Shown piece after piece: positions 11,109-20,544 of a stretch of 64,000 bases of DNA (position 1 is its first letter; each line of letters opens with the position of its first letter). Source of the stretch: Microstegium vimineum (lineage: Eukaryota > Streptophyta > Magnoliopsida > Poales > Poaceae); contig CM039120.1 of assembly GCA_022036555.1 (NCBI GenBank), forward strand, positions 33,195,716-33,259,715, given 5' to 3'. Position numbers and translations under genes: made by a program. Below the pieces are notes generated by a model, which did not search any database, was not told the origin of the DNA, and saw only the letters and a program-made list of their open reading frames with translations.

Positions 11109-11530
11109 CTAATCTAAGGGTTCAGGTTCAGAAGGGTCAGCTGCTTCTTCTATGAAGAAAGGAGCATCTTCTTCTAAATCTGGTTCATTGAAAAGCTCTA
11201 GAGAAGCAGTTTTTACTTCCTCCATAGGATCAGGTAAAAGATATGATTCAAGTTTACTGTTCAAAGAATGAGAGATTGTCATTGGGATTTGAAAACTCTT
11301 TCCAAAGGAAATGTTTAGTTTCCCATTTTGTCCTTCATAAAGAAGTCTTCTAAAAGCTTGTCCTAGCAAAAGGTCGTGGTCGCATGTATCAAAGATATAA
11401 AAGTTCAAACGAACCATGGCACCATCTACCATAATGGGTAAGACATGAAAAATTCCAAGACTGGGGAGTTTGGATAGGTTGTGATGACTGCCATGGTAAT
11501 AGGTCAGTCTCCGTGGGTGCAGAAAATTTA
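11109..11530 (-). pseudogene. pol: Protease C-terminal region of element B
   Basis: The frame from 11432 contains NFYIFDTCDHDLLLGQAFRRLL, the strand and flap-end segment that precedes RT in Athila-type polyproteins (the LGRPFL-like block is LGQAFR here). Sequence upstream in another frame (to about 11530) continues the domain with a frameshift. The Asp-Thr/Ser-Gly active site is not seen, and gag is absent, so an N-terminal deletion reaches to within about 140 bases of the LTR. Confidence 0.55.
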
Positions 11531-11666
11531 TAGATAGGTGTGGAATTTAGATTTTCCCTACGGATGGAAAAGGTAAGAAATAAAGAAATTGAAAAAGATA
11601 AGAAAAGATAAAAGTATAGATACAAGAAAATAGCAAGATTCAAGGCAGTCTAAACGGCGTCAGAAA

Positions 11667-12219
11667 TGCTTGTTGATATTTGTTAACGCAAACAGAGAAA
11701 TTACTTGGAGAATAGATGTATAAGGGATCCTCTCTGGAAAATATGTAAATGAATAATGGATTGCTCTTTGCCAGGGGGCAGGGGTCCTCCTTATATAGCC
11801 CCCTCAACTGATCATCAGCCATCGGATGAAACCGACCTTAATGGATGGTGTAGATGTGATCTCAAAGGCGGTGGAAAGAGGGTCCACAAGGCAGACCCTC
11901 ATTGGGCCTTAGCCTTGGGCGGCCGCCCTAGGGGGGAGGGCGCCCGCCCTACCCTGCTGACAGGTCGGCCCCTCCTTCCAGGGAGTTGGTTCTGGAGTCT
12001 TCTAGATTGATCTTTTTGTATGGAGGTGTTATGTGTCTATGTAATCCTTACTTGTGGGCCTCATTTGCTCTTTTGCAGTTGTCTCCCTGTAGAAACAGAT
12101 AAACACCAAAACTCGTGGAATTCTGTCAGTTAAAACCCTATGTCTACGGGGTGTGTTGCAAATATATCCTTTCTTCTGCTTAGTTTACACTTAGAATTGA
12201 TAATTAAGAGGTGTCAACA
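11667..12219 (-). repeat. 5' LTR of element B (553 bp)
   Basis: The ends are TGCTTGTTGA at 11667 and GGTGTCAACA at 12219, similar in style to the LTR of A. A TATA box on the minus strand (GGCTATATAAGG, 11789-11800) lies downstream of the GGGCGGCCGCCC block. Left of the LTR, ACGGCGTCA (11654-11662) is a decayed match to the tRNA-Asp-type primer site seen in A. Confidence 0.8.
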
Positions 12220-13672
12220 CCAGGCAAGCCGCGGAGCATTACAAACCTCCTATCTTTACAAATGCAATCTTAATTAAATTATTATTATTGATGCATTAAG
12301 TTTAGGAATTGGGTGAAACCGTTGTTGCATTATACCTTGCTCACTCTACTATTATCCACTATCCTTGTTACCCTATAAATATCGTGTTAGTCATGCTTAG
12401 TTGGCATAGTTCGGTAGAAGTCGGGTGATTCCCATTGCCCGCAAGATGTAGGTGAATATCCTCATCACATGTTATGGCATATCTCGGAATGATAGCCGGA
12501 ATGGTTAATTGAACTAAGATCGGTGGGAAACTCCCTCTACTTTGGATGGGGGTGACTCGACCGTGTCAACTAATGACTGTTTATGTTGTTGTTCGTATGG
12601 TCATGTTGATCGCATGCCCTACAAGGATAACTCGTTCTGACCGTGAAGCCGATACACTATTCGGGCTAGGTTTGCATCATGACGCATCGTGCTAGTGCGA
12701 GACGGGGAGTCGGACACAGGGGCACAATCTAAGACCTTCACACGTGCTGGCTTTCAGGCGGCCCCTGGGTGTCGGTGGTCCCTGTTCATCACGCTACTTT
12801 ACCCGAATAGCGTCTTCGGTGACCTGTAGCTCACGTCGCTCGTGAGTGTGGTTTGTGTAGGCAATACCCCTCCCGCTGATTAGGAATCCGTTTTGAATCA
12901 CCATCCCTCCTGGTTAGAGAGCACTTGACTAGGGTGATGAGAACATTTACACGACTATGAAACTAATAATGGTGATCTGGTTCATGGAAAGCCTAGAACG
13001 ATGATGGGACTCTATTGTATGCTTTAATCAACTTGTTTGGCATCGACTAGTGGCTAATGTAGATGACATGTAAATGATTAAAAGTTGATGCTACATCATT
13101 AACTGAAGGTTAAAATAATTATCATGCTTTTCTGCAAAATGTGTCAAGCCAATCCACTGCTATAAAACCTGGCATAATCCTTGGTGTCATTTATTTTAGT
13201 TTATGACGGGTAAGTCTAGCTGAGTACATTCGAGTACTCAGGGTTTATCCCACCTTGTTGCAGGTGAAGGTCTCATGCTGCTAAAGGTGTAGCTAACCAC
13301 CGGTGGGCTCGGTGACTCTATATTATCTCTCATCTTAATGCTGTTGTTGGAGGATGTCAGTATAAGCTAGCAATGTATTTCAACTTATGGTTTATAATCA
13401 TTACAAAGCAATGATGTTTTCAATAAATGGTTTTGAAACTCATACTTTTATTATTGTTTGTGAACTCAAATGTAATTTTATTTCCGCTGTAATCTTCGTG
13501 TAAATGATTTTTATTTACTTGATCATGCGATCTTGGTTGTAAAGTTGAATTACCGAGGTTTTCGGAACACTCAGCGGACTACCAGGTTTGTGCCAAGTTA
13601 AGTCGGTTAACCTTCTGTTATGACAGGTGATTTTCTTACTTAATCTAGTATAAATTGGGCGGTTCTGTTACA
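12220..13672. repeat. Element C: LTR-like block without genes
   Basis: No open frame of note. The right end GGTTCTGTTACA at 13672 has the form of an LTR terminus (TGTAACA/TGTTACA ends are common in grass gypsy LTRs). The segment contains GAGTACTCAGGG...TTGCAGGTGAAGG (13231-13269), which I associate, without proof, with chromovirus (Tekay-type) LTRs. A possible TATA box TATAAATA lies at 12374 on the plus strand. The left end is cut by element B. It could be a solo LTR or one LTR of a larger element outside the window. Confidence 0.4.
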
Positions 13673-14913
13673 ACGAAAAGTATGCTCATGGTCTTTGCGG
13701 ATGTGGTGGTTGAGGAGGCATGCCACTAGAAGTGTCCATGGCATCAGAAGATGCATCATCTTTCTGCTCACCAACAACTACGTGGGAAGGACCACCTTAC
13801 TCAAGGTGAACAAAGTATAGCCCCTCCCGAGCTCTCCTGTCTGTACCTGCAACACCTCTTTGCCCATTTCTGTTATCCAAATCAAGGGTTAGCTTACGAG
13901 TCCTATAAAGCTGACGTTGCCTATTTGGAAGAGGAACCTCAGTTGTATGGCCACTATAAATCATTTTTAATCCACCATTGGGACCTTTTTAAGCATTTAA
14001 GCAAGTGTAAGATATTCTTCTGAAATTACTGCTCTAGGTGAAGAGATGTATTCAAAGGGATAAGTTCCATCTAGCAAGTTCATGGATTCGGCAAGACGAG
14101 CGATTAAGGATGTCAATTGTATGGGTTCATTACTTTCAATCGATCTTTGCCAAAATGCTACTAAACATTTCACAGGAGAGATTTGAATCTTATTGACCAT
14201 GGCATATAGACATTTTAGCTCTATAGTGCTTAGCATGCTAGCATCATTTCCGAGAAATATAGTCATGCTCATCCAAAGATGAATAAAACGAAGGGTTGGA
14301 TTATGAATTTCCTCCAGTTTGGGGTTTGATCAATCATGCAAGGCAGAGATAGGCAACCAAAATTTGCTTGTGTTGAATCTACTCATGGCAGGATCTAAGT
14401 CAAGCACGCATGTATCATCAAAACCAAGAGCAACATTTAGATGACTCCAAGTGAGACTAAAGTTTTGATTAAACATATGGAAAGATATTTCATCATTAGA
14501 GACTTGTAGAGAACACAAGAACTCTATGGTGAGCAATTTAATTCCATGTTCATCTACTTGCCAAAAACTAGACCAACCAATGGTAGAAAAGATAGTATTG
14601 AATTCAGTGTTCATACCTGCATTGGAGGGGAGGGTTGGATTCAATATCCTTGTATGCTCGAAGGATTGATCCCGAAGAGAGATAATTCTGGTACTCTAGT
14701 TGATCAAACCAAAGACCACTTTGTTGATCATACGTACTCATCGGGGGCACCATGAATGCACCAAGATGAGGCACCTCCATCAGTGATTCTTCCTCCTCCT
14801 GAGGTTGTCCTTCTTACTTGGGAAGTATCCTCGGATTGGTGGGAGCGTCGAGATGGACTCCCACTTAGGACTTGCTTCACTTTCTTCATTGTGGATTTCA
14901 AAGGGTTCTTCAT
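13673..14913 (-). pseudogene. Athila ORF1-like gene of element D
   Basis: The likely start is the ATG at 14913, followed by a basic Ser/Arg-rich leader of about 55 residues. After a frameshift near 14730 and another near 14645 the core is readable: GWSSFWQVDEHG..., TIEFLCSLQVSNDEISFHMFNQNFSL and FWLPISALHD, then, after one in-frame TGA near 14328, NPTLRFIHLWMSM to about 13998. This pattern (a helix-rich protein with EFL-SL, ISF-FN, F-W) resembles the ATHILA ORF-1 protein family, whose function is unknown. The stretch 13673-13997 is probably its decayed C-terminus. Confidence 0.55.
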
Positions 14914-15191
14914 CTTCTAGAGAGGAAGAGAGACACAAGAACAAGACTGAGACAAGGCTTAGCGCCAGAGTGAACTTCCTAGTTTTTCTTGCGGGGAGAG
15001 GCTTCAGCTAAGAGAAGCTTGATGAAGATAAAGTATGTTTGTGGACTTGAGGAAGAGCAGAACTACCTCTTAGAGCTAAGAACTTCACTTGAGGGGAGTG
15101 AGGAGAGAACAAGGCAAAGGCAAGGAAGAAGTGGTTTGAGCTCGAACTGAATTCTGGTTGGAGTGTGAGGATTTGAGCTCTCCGTGCATGG

Positions 15192-15352
15192 CCTTTTATA
15201 GGGGGAGAAGATGGCACCAAGGAGGTACCAAGGGGGGATCGGCCGACCCCCTATGGGCATGCCCTTGGGTGCCATGAGAACTAGCTTTATGGGCTGCCTT
15301 ACACAAAACAAAATTGAAGAGTGGAGGTGACAATAGGGTGTCGGCCGACCCC
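15192..15352 (-). promoter_or_regulatory. Internal promoter region of element D
   Basis: On the minus strand TATAAAAGG (15192-15200) lies 280 bases before the ORF1-like start codon. Upstream are two near-identical palindromic blocks, GGGGATCGGCCGACCCCC-like at 15235-15252 and GTCGGCCGACCCC at about 15340-15352. The arrangement parallels that in elements A and B. Confidence 0.45.
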
Positions 15353-16047
15353 TTATGAAAGCTCCAAAGTGGAAATTCCACTAACACTTTTCCTAGTGCT
15401 TGGTGAAAGGTAAAGCATGTTATGTGATGTGATCAAAAGCTAAGCTAAAGTGCTCAAGATTGTCCTCTTTAAACAAAGAGTAGTGGGGACAAAAGTGTGT
15501 CATGCTTTAACCAAAGGGTGATTGATGTGTTTTCTTTTCAAAGCATGACAAAGCAAAAGTGAAAGTGTTCATGATTCCCCACTTTGAACAAGGAGTAGTG
15601 GGAGACAAGACTGTGTCATGCTTTAACCAAAAGGTGATTGATATGTTTTCCTTTTAAAGCATGACAAAGTTAAAGATATGTCTCCTAAAGCAAAATCTGA
15701 ATTTTGAACTTCACACTACTCAAATCATGAGATTCTTAGACAAAAGAAGATGGGGATGAGAGAGAGGTGACCAAGGGACCCCTAGGGGTATCGGCTGATC
15801 CCTATAGGTCTCTTTTTCTTTTTCTTTTTTTTCCACTAAGGTCACATTGTGTTCCCCATTTAAGAAAGCAAGGTTAGGGTTCATAGGGGGTGTCAGGCGA
15901 CCCCTAAGGACCTATCCTTGGTCAGATTTTAGTGCTAAACTAATCTCAAGGTTTTATTAGATCTAAACTTTATTTTTCTAAATTTTATGCATGATGAAAA
16001 TTAAATAATTTAAATAAATATAAAAGGGAAATAAAAATAAAATATAA
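15353..16047 (-). other. Non-coding spacer of element D
   Basis: There is no gene. Two imperfect direct repeats contain GTGTCATGCTTTAACCAAA and the word AAAGCATGACAAAG (about 15497-15550 and 15613-15668). Two further variants of the GTCGGCCGACCCC block occur near 15788 and 15890. Confidence 0.4.
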
Positions 16048-16546
16048 CTACTGACTTACCTTTCGGCGAAGGCTCCTTGATTTTAAGTCCTTAGAGCAGG
16101 ACTCTCCTTCTTGTTCATTCTTTGAGTGCACTTGATGGTTCCGGAGACGGAGATCGAGGATTGTGCACCTCCTTTGCTTTCCAAACCTGCCTTGGATTGG
16201 CGGGTTCGTCCTTCTTGAGTTCGTTGATCTTGGCCTCCGGGTATTGCTTCTTTTGGCGTGGGGCTCGAACTCTTCTTCTTGGTGGATGTGCTTTAACCTG
16301 TTTGTTAAGTTTATAACTATTGAAAGCACATTTTACCTTGTGACTTGGGAACTGGAAGTGGATTTGGCCAAATCTCACATAGATGATCGTGTTGGTGGTG
16401 TTGAGGAATGGCCTTCCCAAGATGATGGGAATGTCCACATTCGCTCCCATGTCCAGGATGATGAAGTCGGTGGGTATGTACTCATCTTGGATGTTCACCA
16501 AGATATCCCTAGCAAGTCCTTCGGAAAACCACATCGTCTGATCTGC
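16048..16546 (-). pseudogene. pol: Protease C-terminal part of element D
   Basis: The frame ending at 16115 shows GLARDILVNIQDEYIPTDF, FIILD and VDIPIILGRPFLNTTNTII, the classic second half of an Athila-type retropepsin, followed by GQIHFQFPSHKVKCAFNSY and a basic tail. The N-terminal half with the active Asp is lost where element E begins at 16547. Another frame downstream to 16048 is not convincing. Confidence 0.7.
16542..16546. other. Possible left target duplication of the E/I composite
   Basis: TCTGC directly precedes the LTR end TGAAGGACC at 16547. No matching copy is seen near the right edge of the composite (about 62980), which argues against one simple insertion. Confidence 0.25.
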
Positions 16547-17053
16547 TGAAGGACCGAGAACGGCGGCCAGAGGGGGTGAATAGGAGCCTCAAATTTCTCT
16601 CGAAATATTCGGGCCACTCTTCCCAAAAAACACAACCCAGTTGATGGATGCTCACCGGTAGTGGAGGAAAACTCACCGGAAACCCCTAAAATTTAGTTCT
16701 CAACCCCTATGGGAAAGAGGCGAAAACCCCAAGCAAATCAGCCAGAAAAGCAGGCGACGGACGCTGGACAGCAGGGCGACGGACGATGGAAGACAGCAGG
16801 GCGATGGACGCTTAGGCGAGCGTCCGTCAGCCTTCCAGAGAGCCTAACAGAAGCTGAGAACTGCTGAAGCAACGGATGCTTGGCGACGGACGCTTGGATG
16901 ATTGTCTGTCGGCCCACCTGAGAGCAAGACAGAACTGCATAGCTCACAAAACGCAACGGACGCTGGCTTGGGTGAGCCCTAGCGTCCGACGTCCACGAAC
17001 AGGCTTTGGCTATTTCCCAAAGACCCCCTAGATACATTGAGTGAACTACCTAG
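16547..17053 (-). repeat. 3' LTR of element E, left piece (U5 side)
   Basis: It begins TGAAGGACC, followed by the AGAGGGGGTGAATAGGAG block that also opens the LTR of H at 20545. It carries a run of ACGGACGCT-type words between 16755 and 16990. It is broken at 17053 by the insertion of G and resumes at 37399. Together the two pieces form an LTR of about 1.16 kb. Confidence 0.8.
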
Positions 17054-17853
17054 TGTTGACACAAAAAGCGTCAGATCTGCGAACACCTCGGGCGTATACC
17101 CGAAATTTCGATATCGAAGGTGTGCCAACCGATTTGACCAATTAATCGACAAGGACGATAACTAGAACAACGATGAACGAGATGACGGCAATGCGCCCGG
17201 ACGTGAAAGCTCAGATTGCTCAAAACGCGGAACTTGCGAGGTTCACGAACATCGTGTAGATGCAGCCCGTCGAGACGTCGTAAGAACTCGTAGATAAACT
17301 AGAGCTAATGCGATAAAAGTAGATGCTGAAAAAGTAGATCAAAGTAATAGATTTGTTTTTGATTGAATGTCTATCTTCTACACCGCCCCTGGGTACATAT
17401 TTATACTCCGGTAAAAGGAGTTGTAAATAGACACGACTCATACCTAAACAGAACTCCTATTTTTAAGGAAATAAAATGACTCGTGCAAGAGTCGGACTCA
17501 AACTATAATAATAATACTAGCATAAAAATCACCAGTTTCCGTATTAGTTTTCCTTACGATGAAACTTTCCATCGGCAGATTCCCTCAATCCGCAATTTCC
17601 TTCTATTGCCATCGGCAACTTCCTGCTAACGCTAGCCACATCAACCCGTATCCATCGACAATACCTCCTTATCGGCAAACATATCTTCTTTCTCCCTTGA
17701 CGCTTCTTCAATCAAATTCACCATCGGCGATTTCCTCTGCCTCCATTTTTAATTTGACTAGTAGCATCTTGATGCCGATGAGGAACAGCGATTACCCCCT
17801 TGCCGATCAAAGCACTTGGTTTAATACTGACCCGTACAAAAACGGTGTCAACA
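17054..17853 (-). repeat. 3' LTR of element G (800 bp)
   Basis: It starts TGTTGACACA and ends GGTGTCAACA. On the minus strand a TATA box TATAAATA sits at 17398-17405. The word ATCGGCA recurs at 17571, 17611 and 17671, with variants at 17723 and 17803. A polypurine tract adjoins its internal edge (17856-17868, minus AAATTGGGGGTCA), which identifies it as the 3' LTR. Confidence 0.9.
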
Positions 17854-18101
17854 CATGACCCCCAATTTCGGAGTATAAAATATCTTATGCACCGAAATTT
17901 TCTATATTGTAATCTTTCCCTCCCAAAAACGCCTATGCCATCATTTCGATCCACGCACCATCATTGTAAATTACCAATAACTCCTGCAACTGTAGCGCCA
18001 ACAGTTACAACCCCTCGATCACCGCGCAAATTTCATCGCGATATCCGTCCATATCTCTGCTCAGTCAAAAATAAAACTCGAAAATGCCCCTTTACTAGGC
18101 T

Positions 18102-18108
18102 TATAAAG
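18102..18108 (+). promoter_or_regulatory. TATA box of the antisense gene of G
   Basis: TATAAAG on the plus strand lies 150 bases before the proposed start codon at 18253 and about 250 bases inside the 3' LTR. The following leader is pyrimidine-rich. It points away from the LTR and against gag-pol. Confidence 0.5.
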
Positions 18109-18252
18109 ATTACCGTCTGTTCTCCTTTCACCCTGAGCTCACATTTTCATCTTCATTCCAACGTTATCTCTGAAGAGCACTTCGGCAATCATTCCAATGG
18201 TGGCTTCTTCTCTCATCAGGAGGTGCGACCCCTTGCAAGAACTCCCTCTTCA

Positions 18253-20544
18253 ATGGCGATCAAATTCACTGTCTTCGTGGTAATCTTTCTTCTTCCCTCG
18301 CTGTATATACTACAGTTTTATCCTTCCGCACTGTTTTACAATCCCTTCTCTCTTTCTTTCTTCGCTTTCTTAATCTAGGAAATACGCAAAAAAATAGTGA
18401 TCCCTACCGATCAAGCACATCTCTGCTGTTTGGGCCCAATGGGGAATACCGATCCAACTGAGCTTATCAACGTGGAAACCAACCGCATCCCCTTTAGATC
18501 TGAATGTTTCAATCTAGGGTTATGGACAGACACTTTCCGCTCATGGCCCAAACCTACCAAAGGGTGGAAAAATTGGTACCTCAGGATGGTTAGTTCACAA
18601 CAGGTCTATTAGTCGGAATGCAATATAGATCACTGTATCAAACTATCACTTGCCGATATGGCCAAGAATGAAAACAAGATGCTTGTTGCCTCCTATTTCT
18701 GGTCCGATACAATGAACGCCTTTCTATTCAGACACGGACCAGCCACTCCCACACTTGCCGATGTGTACATGCTTACCGGCCTGGATGTCTCCTCTGCCGA
18801 TAATGCCACCCTTTTTCAGAGGAAACCCGAGCATTGATTGACTACTCGCAATATCGGTGGCTAGACTGGATATATCCAAGAATACCAAAAGACCGGATCG
18901 GTAGGCCAAAGGGAGCACGCCACTTTCCTAAACATGTGGCTGGAAAAGTTCATCTTCTGTGGTAGAACAGTTGGCCCTACCAATATGTATCTCTCTACAG
19001 TAGAACTTCTAGCCCACGGAGGTCTTCCTCTTGGCCGATATCTTCTCATCTCAGTCTACCATCTTCTACATCAGGTGTCTAGAAAACTATTGCTAGGCGA
19101 GCCCATCGGCAACCTCGGAGGTCCTTGCTGGTTCATCAATTTATGGCTAAACGCCCACATGCATAAATGTCTTCAATTTGATTTGTTTAGCCAGCAATTC
19201 CCAAGAGAATTATCTGAGCACTATGTGCTCGCCGAAGATGAATCGGCAACCCGTTCCCCGCTCAATTTCGGGGAAGCCATGATAGTGCTACCAGGAACCG
19301 ATGCCAATGAAGGTCAATTCGGCATGTTCTTCCAGAGATTCTACTGTGGAATTCCTGCTGCAGAACGGGTCTGGTGGCCTTATATTGATGAAGATAATCG
19401 GTTTCCACTCTCCTTCAACCTTACCGATGGGAATATACCTCAGAATGAGGGAATCATGAAGGCTACCATCACTCCCCGGGCCATTCCAGTCAACATCTTC
19501 GGGACTGGGAAGAACACTTCTCTATCTTATGGATTCTATTATCCATAGACAGCAGCAAGATAACTAGCGTTTGGTCAATTACCGCTTAAATTCAGCTACG
19601 CCAATGTGATAAAACCAAGAGGAATTATCTCCAGCGCTATGGACTGGAATAAGATTGTCACTCTTCCTCCTCAGGCCGATGTAACAAACATCAACTTATC
19701 TTCCTGGGCACCGACATCTTTCATTACTGAATCATATAAATCCTGGTGGCAAGAGTGGAAAGATCAACTATTTGCCGCATCATCACACTACTATCGGCAC
19801 TTGATTGATGATGATCACATTGTTCCCGATGACGCGGTGAGTTTATTTTCGATTTTATTCTTTCCTTTTTTATCTCTTCTGCCAACAAGTTAGCGATCTG
19901 ATCCCCAAAAATAGTAGGAGCGGCAAGTATTTCAACCTGCGACTGATGAACCCTACGTCAGCAATCGGCAGCAAGGCCCCTTCACTAACCACTCTCATGT
20001 ATGGAAAAGCGCCCAAGGTCACTCTCAAACCCAAACCAAAACCGACTAAGGTTTCTGCTACTCCATCGGTTGCTGCCACTGTCCTAGCGCAAGCTTTCGA
20101 GGTAACAATCTCTATTTTATTTGTGCCGATCATAAACTCTCATTGGTAATAATTACTTAATTTTCAACTTGCATGACATGCTTTATTTTGCAGCCAACGA
20201 GTTCATCGGCAGCTGTTCCGAATGTACAAAGTTCTCCAACTCAGTCTGCCGATGCCCCCAAGTGCAAAAGTCGAAGCGCCACGGCTCTTCAAGTGTTGCT
20301 CCCCGACCCAAACATCCGAAACCATCAACTCTAGTTACGTCACCGGCTGCATCTCAACCACCTACCGATATACCAACACCAGCGCCAACATCGGCACCCA
20401 TGATTGATCAATCATCGGCTGAAATTCCTGACCAAGGGACAGTACCATCACCGCAAGGGTTGGCCACAGCAGCAGAAACAACACCGGCATCAGTATCAGC
20501 ACCAGCACCAACTGCTCCTCCCACAGAGGCAAGTTCATCGGCAC
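18253..20544 (+). pseudogene. Antisense gene of G, 5' part: plant-mobile-domain-like protein with introns
   Basis: Exon 1 is the ATG at 18253 with nine codons (MAIKFTVFV). It joins, across a GT...TAG intron at 18280-18378, to a phase-compatible exon at 18379. The protein core is readable over about 18930-19840: WLEKFIFCG, LLAHGGLPLGRYLL, GGPCWFINLWLNAH and WWPYI, typical of the plant mobile domain (aminotransferase-like) found in transposons and Tat-lineage antisense ORFs. A second clear intron is 20102-20193 (GTAACA...TTTTGCAG), and a weaker one begins at 19836. Stops near 18610, 18837 and 19547 and a frameshift near 20270 break it. A Pro/Ser/Ala-rich linker ends where H is inserted at 20545. 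Confidence 0.7.
20540..20544. other. Target duplication of H, left copy
   Basis: GGCAC here is repeated at 28656-28660, directly after the other end of H. Removing H and one copy restores an open, sensible frame of the antisense gene across the junction. Confidence 0.9.

Larger units (their letters stand above)
5534..12219 (-). mobile_element. Element B: Athila-like Ty3/gypsy element
   Basis: It reads right to left: 5' LTR (12219-11667), protease, RT, RNase H, integrase, internal promoter, 3' coiled-coil ORF, polypurine tract and a 3' LTR cut by element A. Gag is missing: only about 170 bases separate the LTR from protease sequence. All pol domains carry stops or frameshifts, so B is dead as it stands. 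The two LTR pieces match closely over 5534-5837 and 11895-12219. Confidence 0.85.
13673..16546 (-). mobile_element. Element D: pol-deleted Athila-like remnant
   Basis: It reads right to left and is cut by C on the left and by E on the right. Protease C-terminal sequence (16546-16115) is followed by about 850 bases without RT or integrase, a TATA-bearing promoter region and an Athila ORF1-like gene. Neither LTR is visible. Like A, it lacks the RT-integrase block. Confidence 0.65.

Noticed and set aside
11917..11954. CpG island of a host promoter
   Set aside because: The GC-rich block is inside the B LTR and repeated within the element.
12220..13672. Host intergenic DNA or a gene in C
   Set aside because: No open frame, and the right end looks like an LTR terminus; kept as an LTR-like block with low confidence.
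17559..17858. 99-codon plus-strand frames in both G LTRs (also 37099-37398)
   Set aside because: Located in LTR sequence rich in the ATCGGCA word; no start context or domain, and differences between copies are not biased to silent sites by eye.
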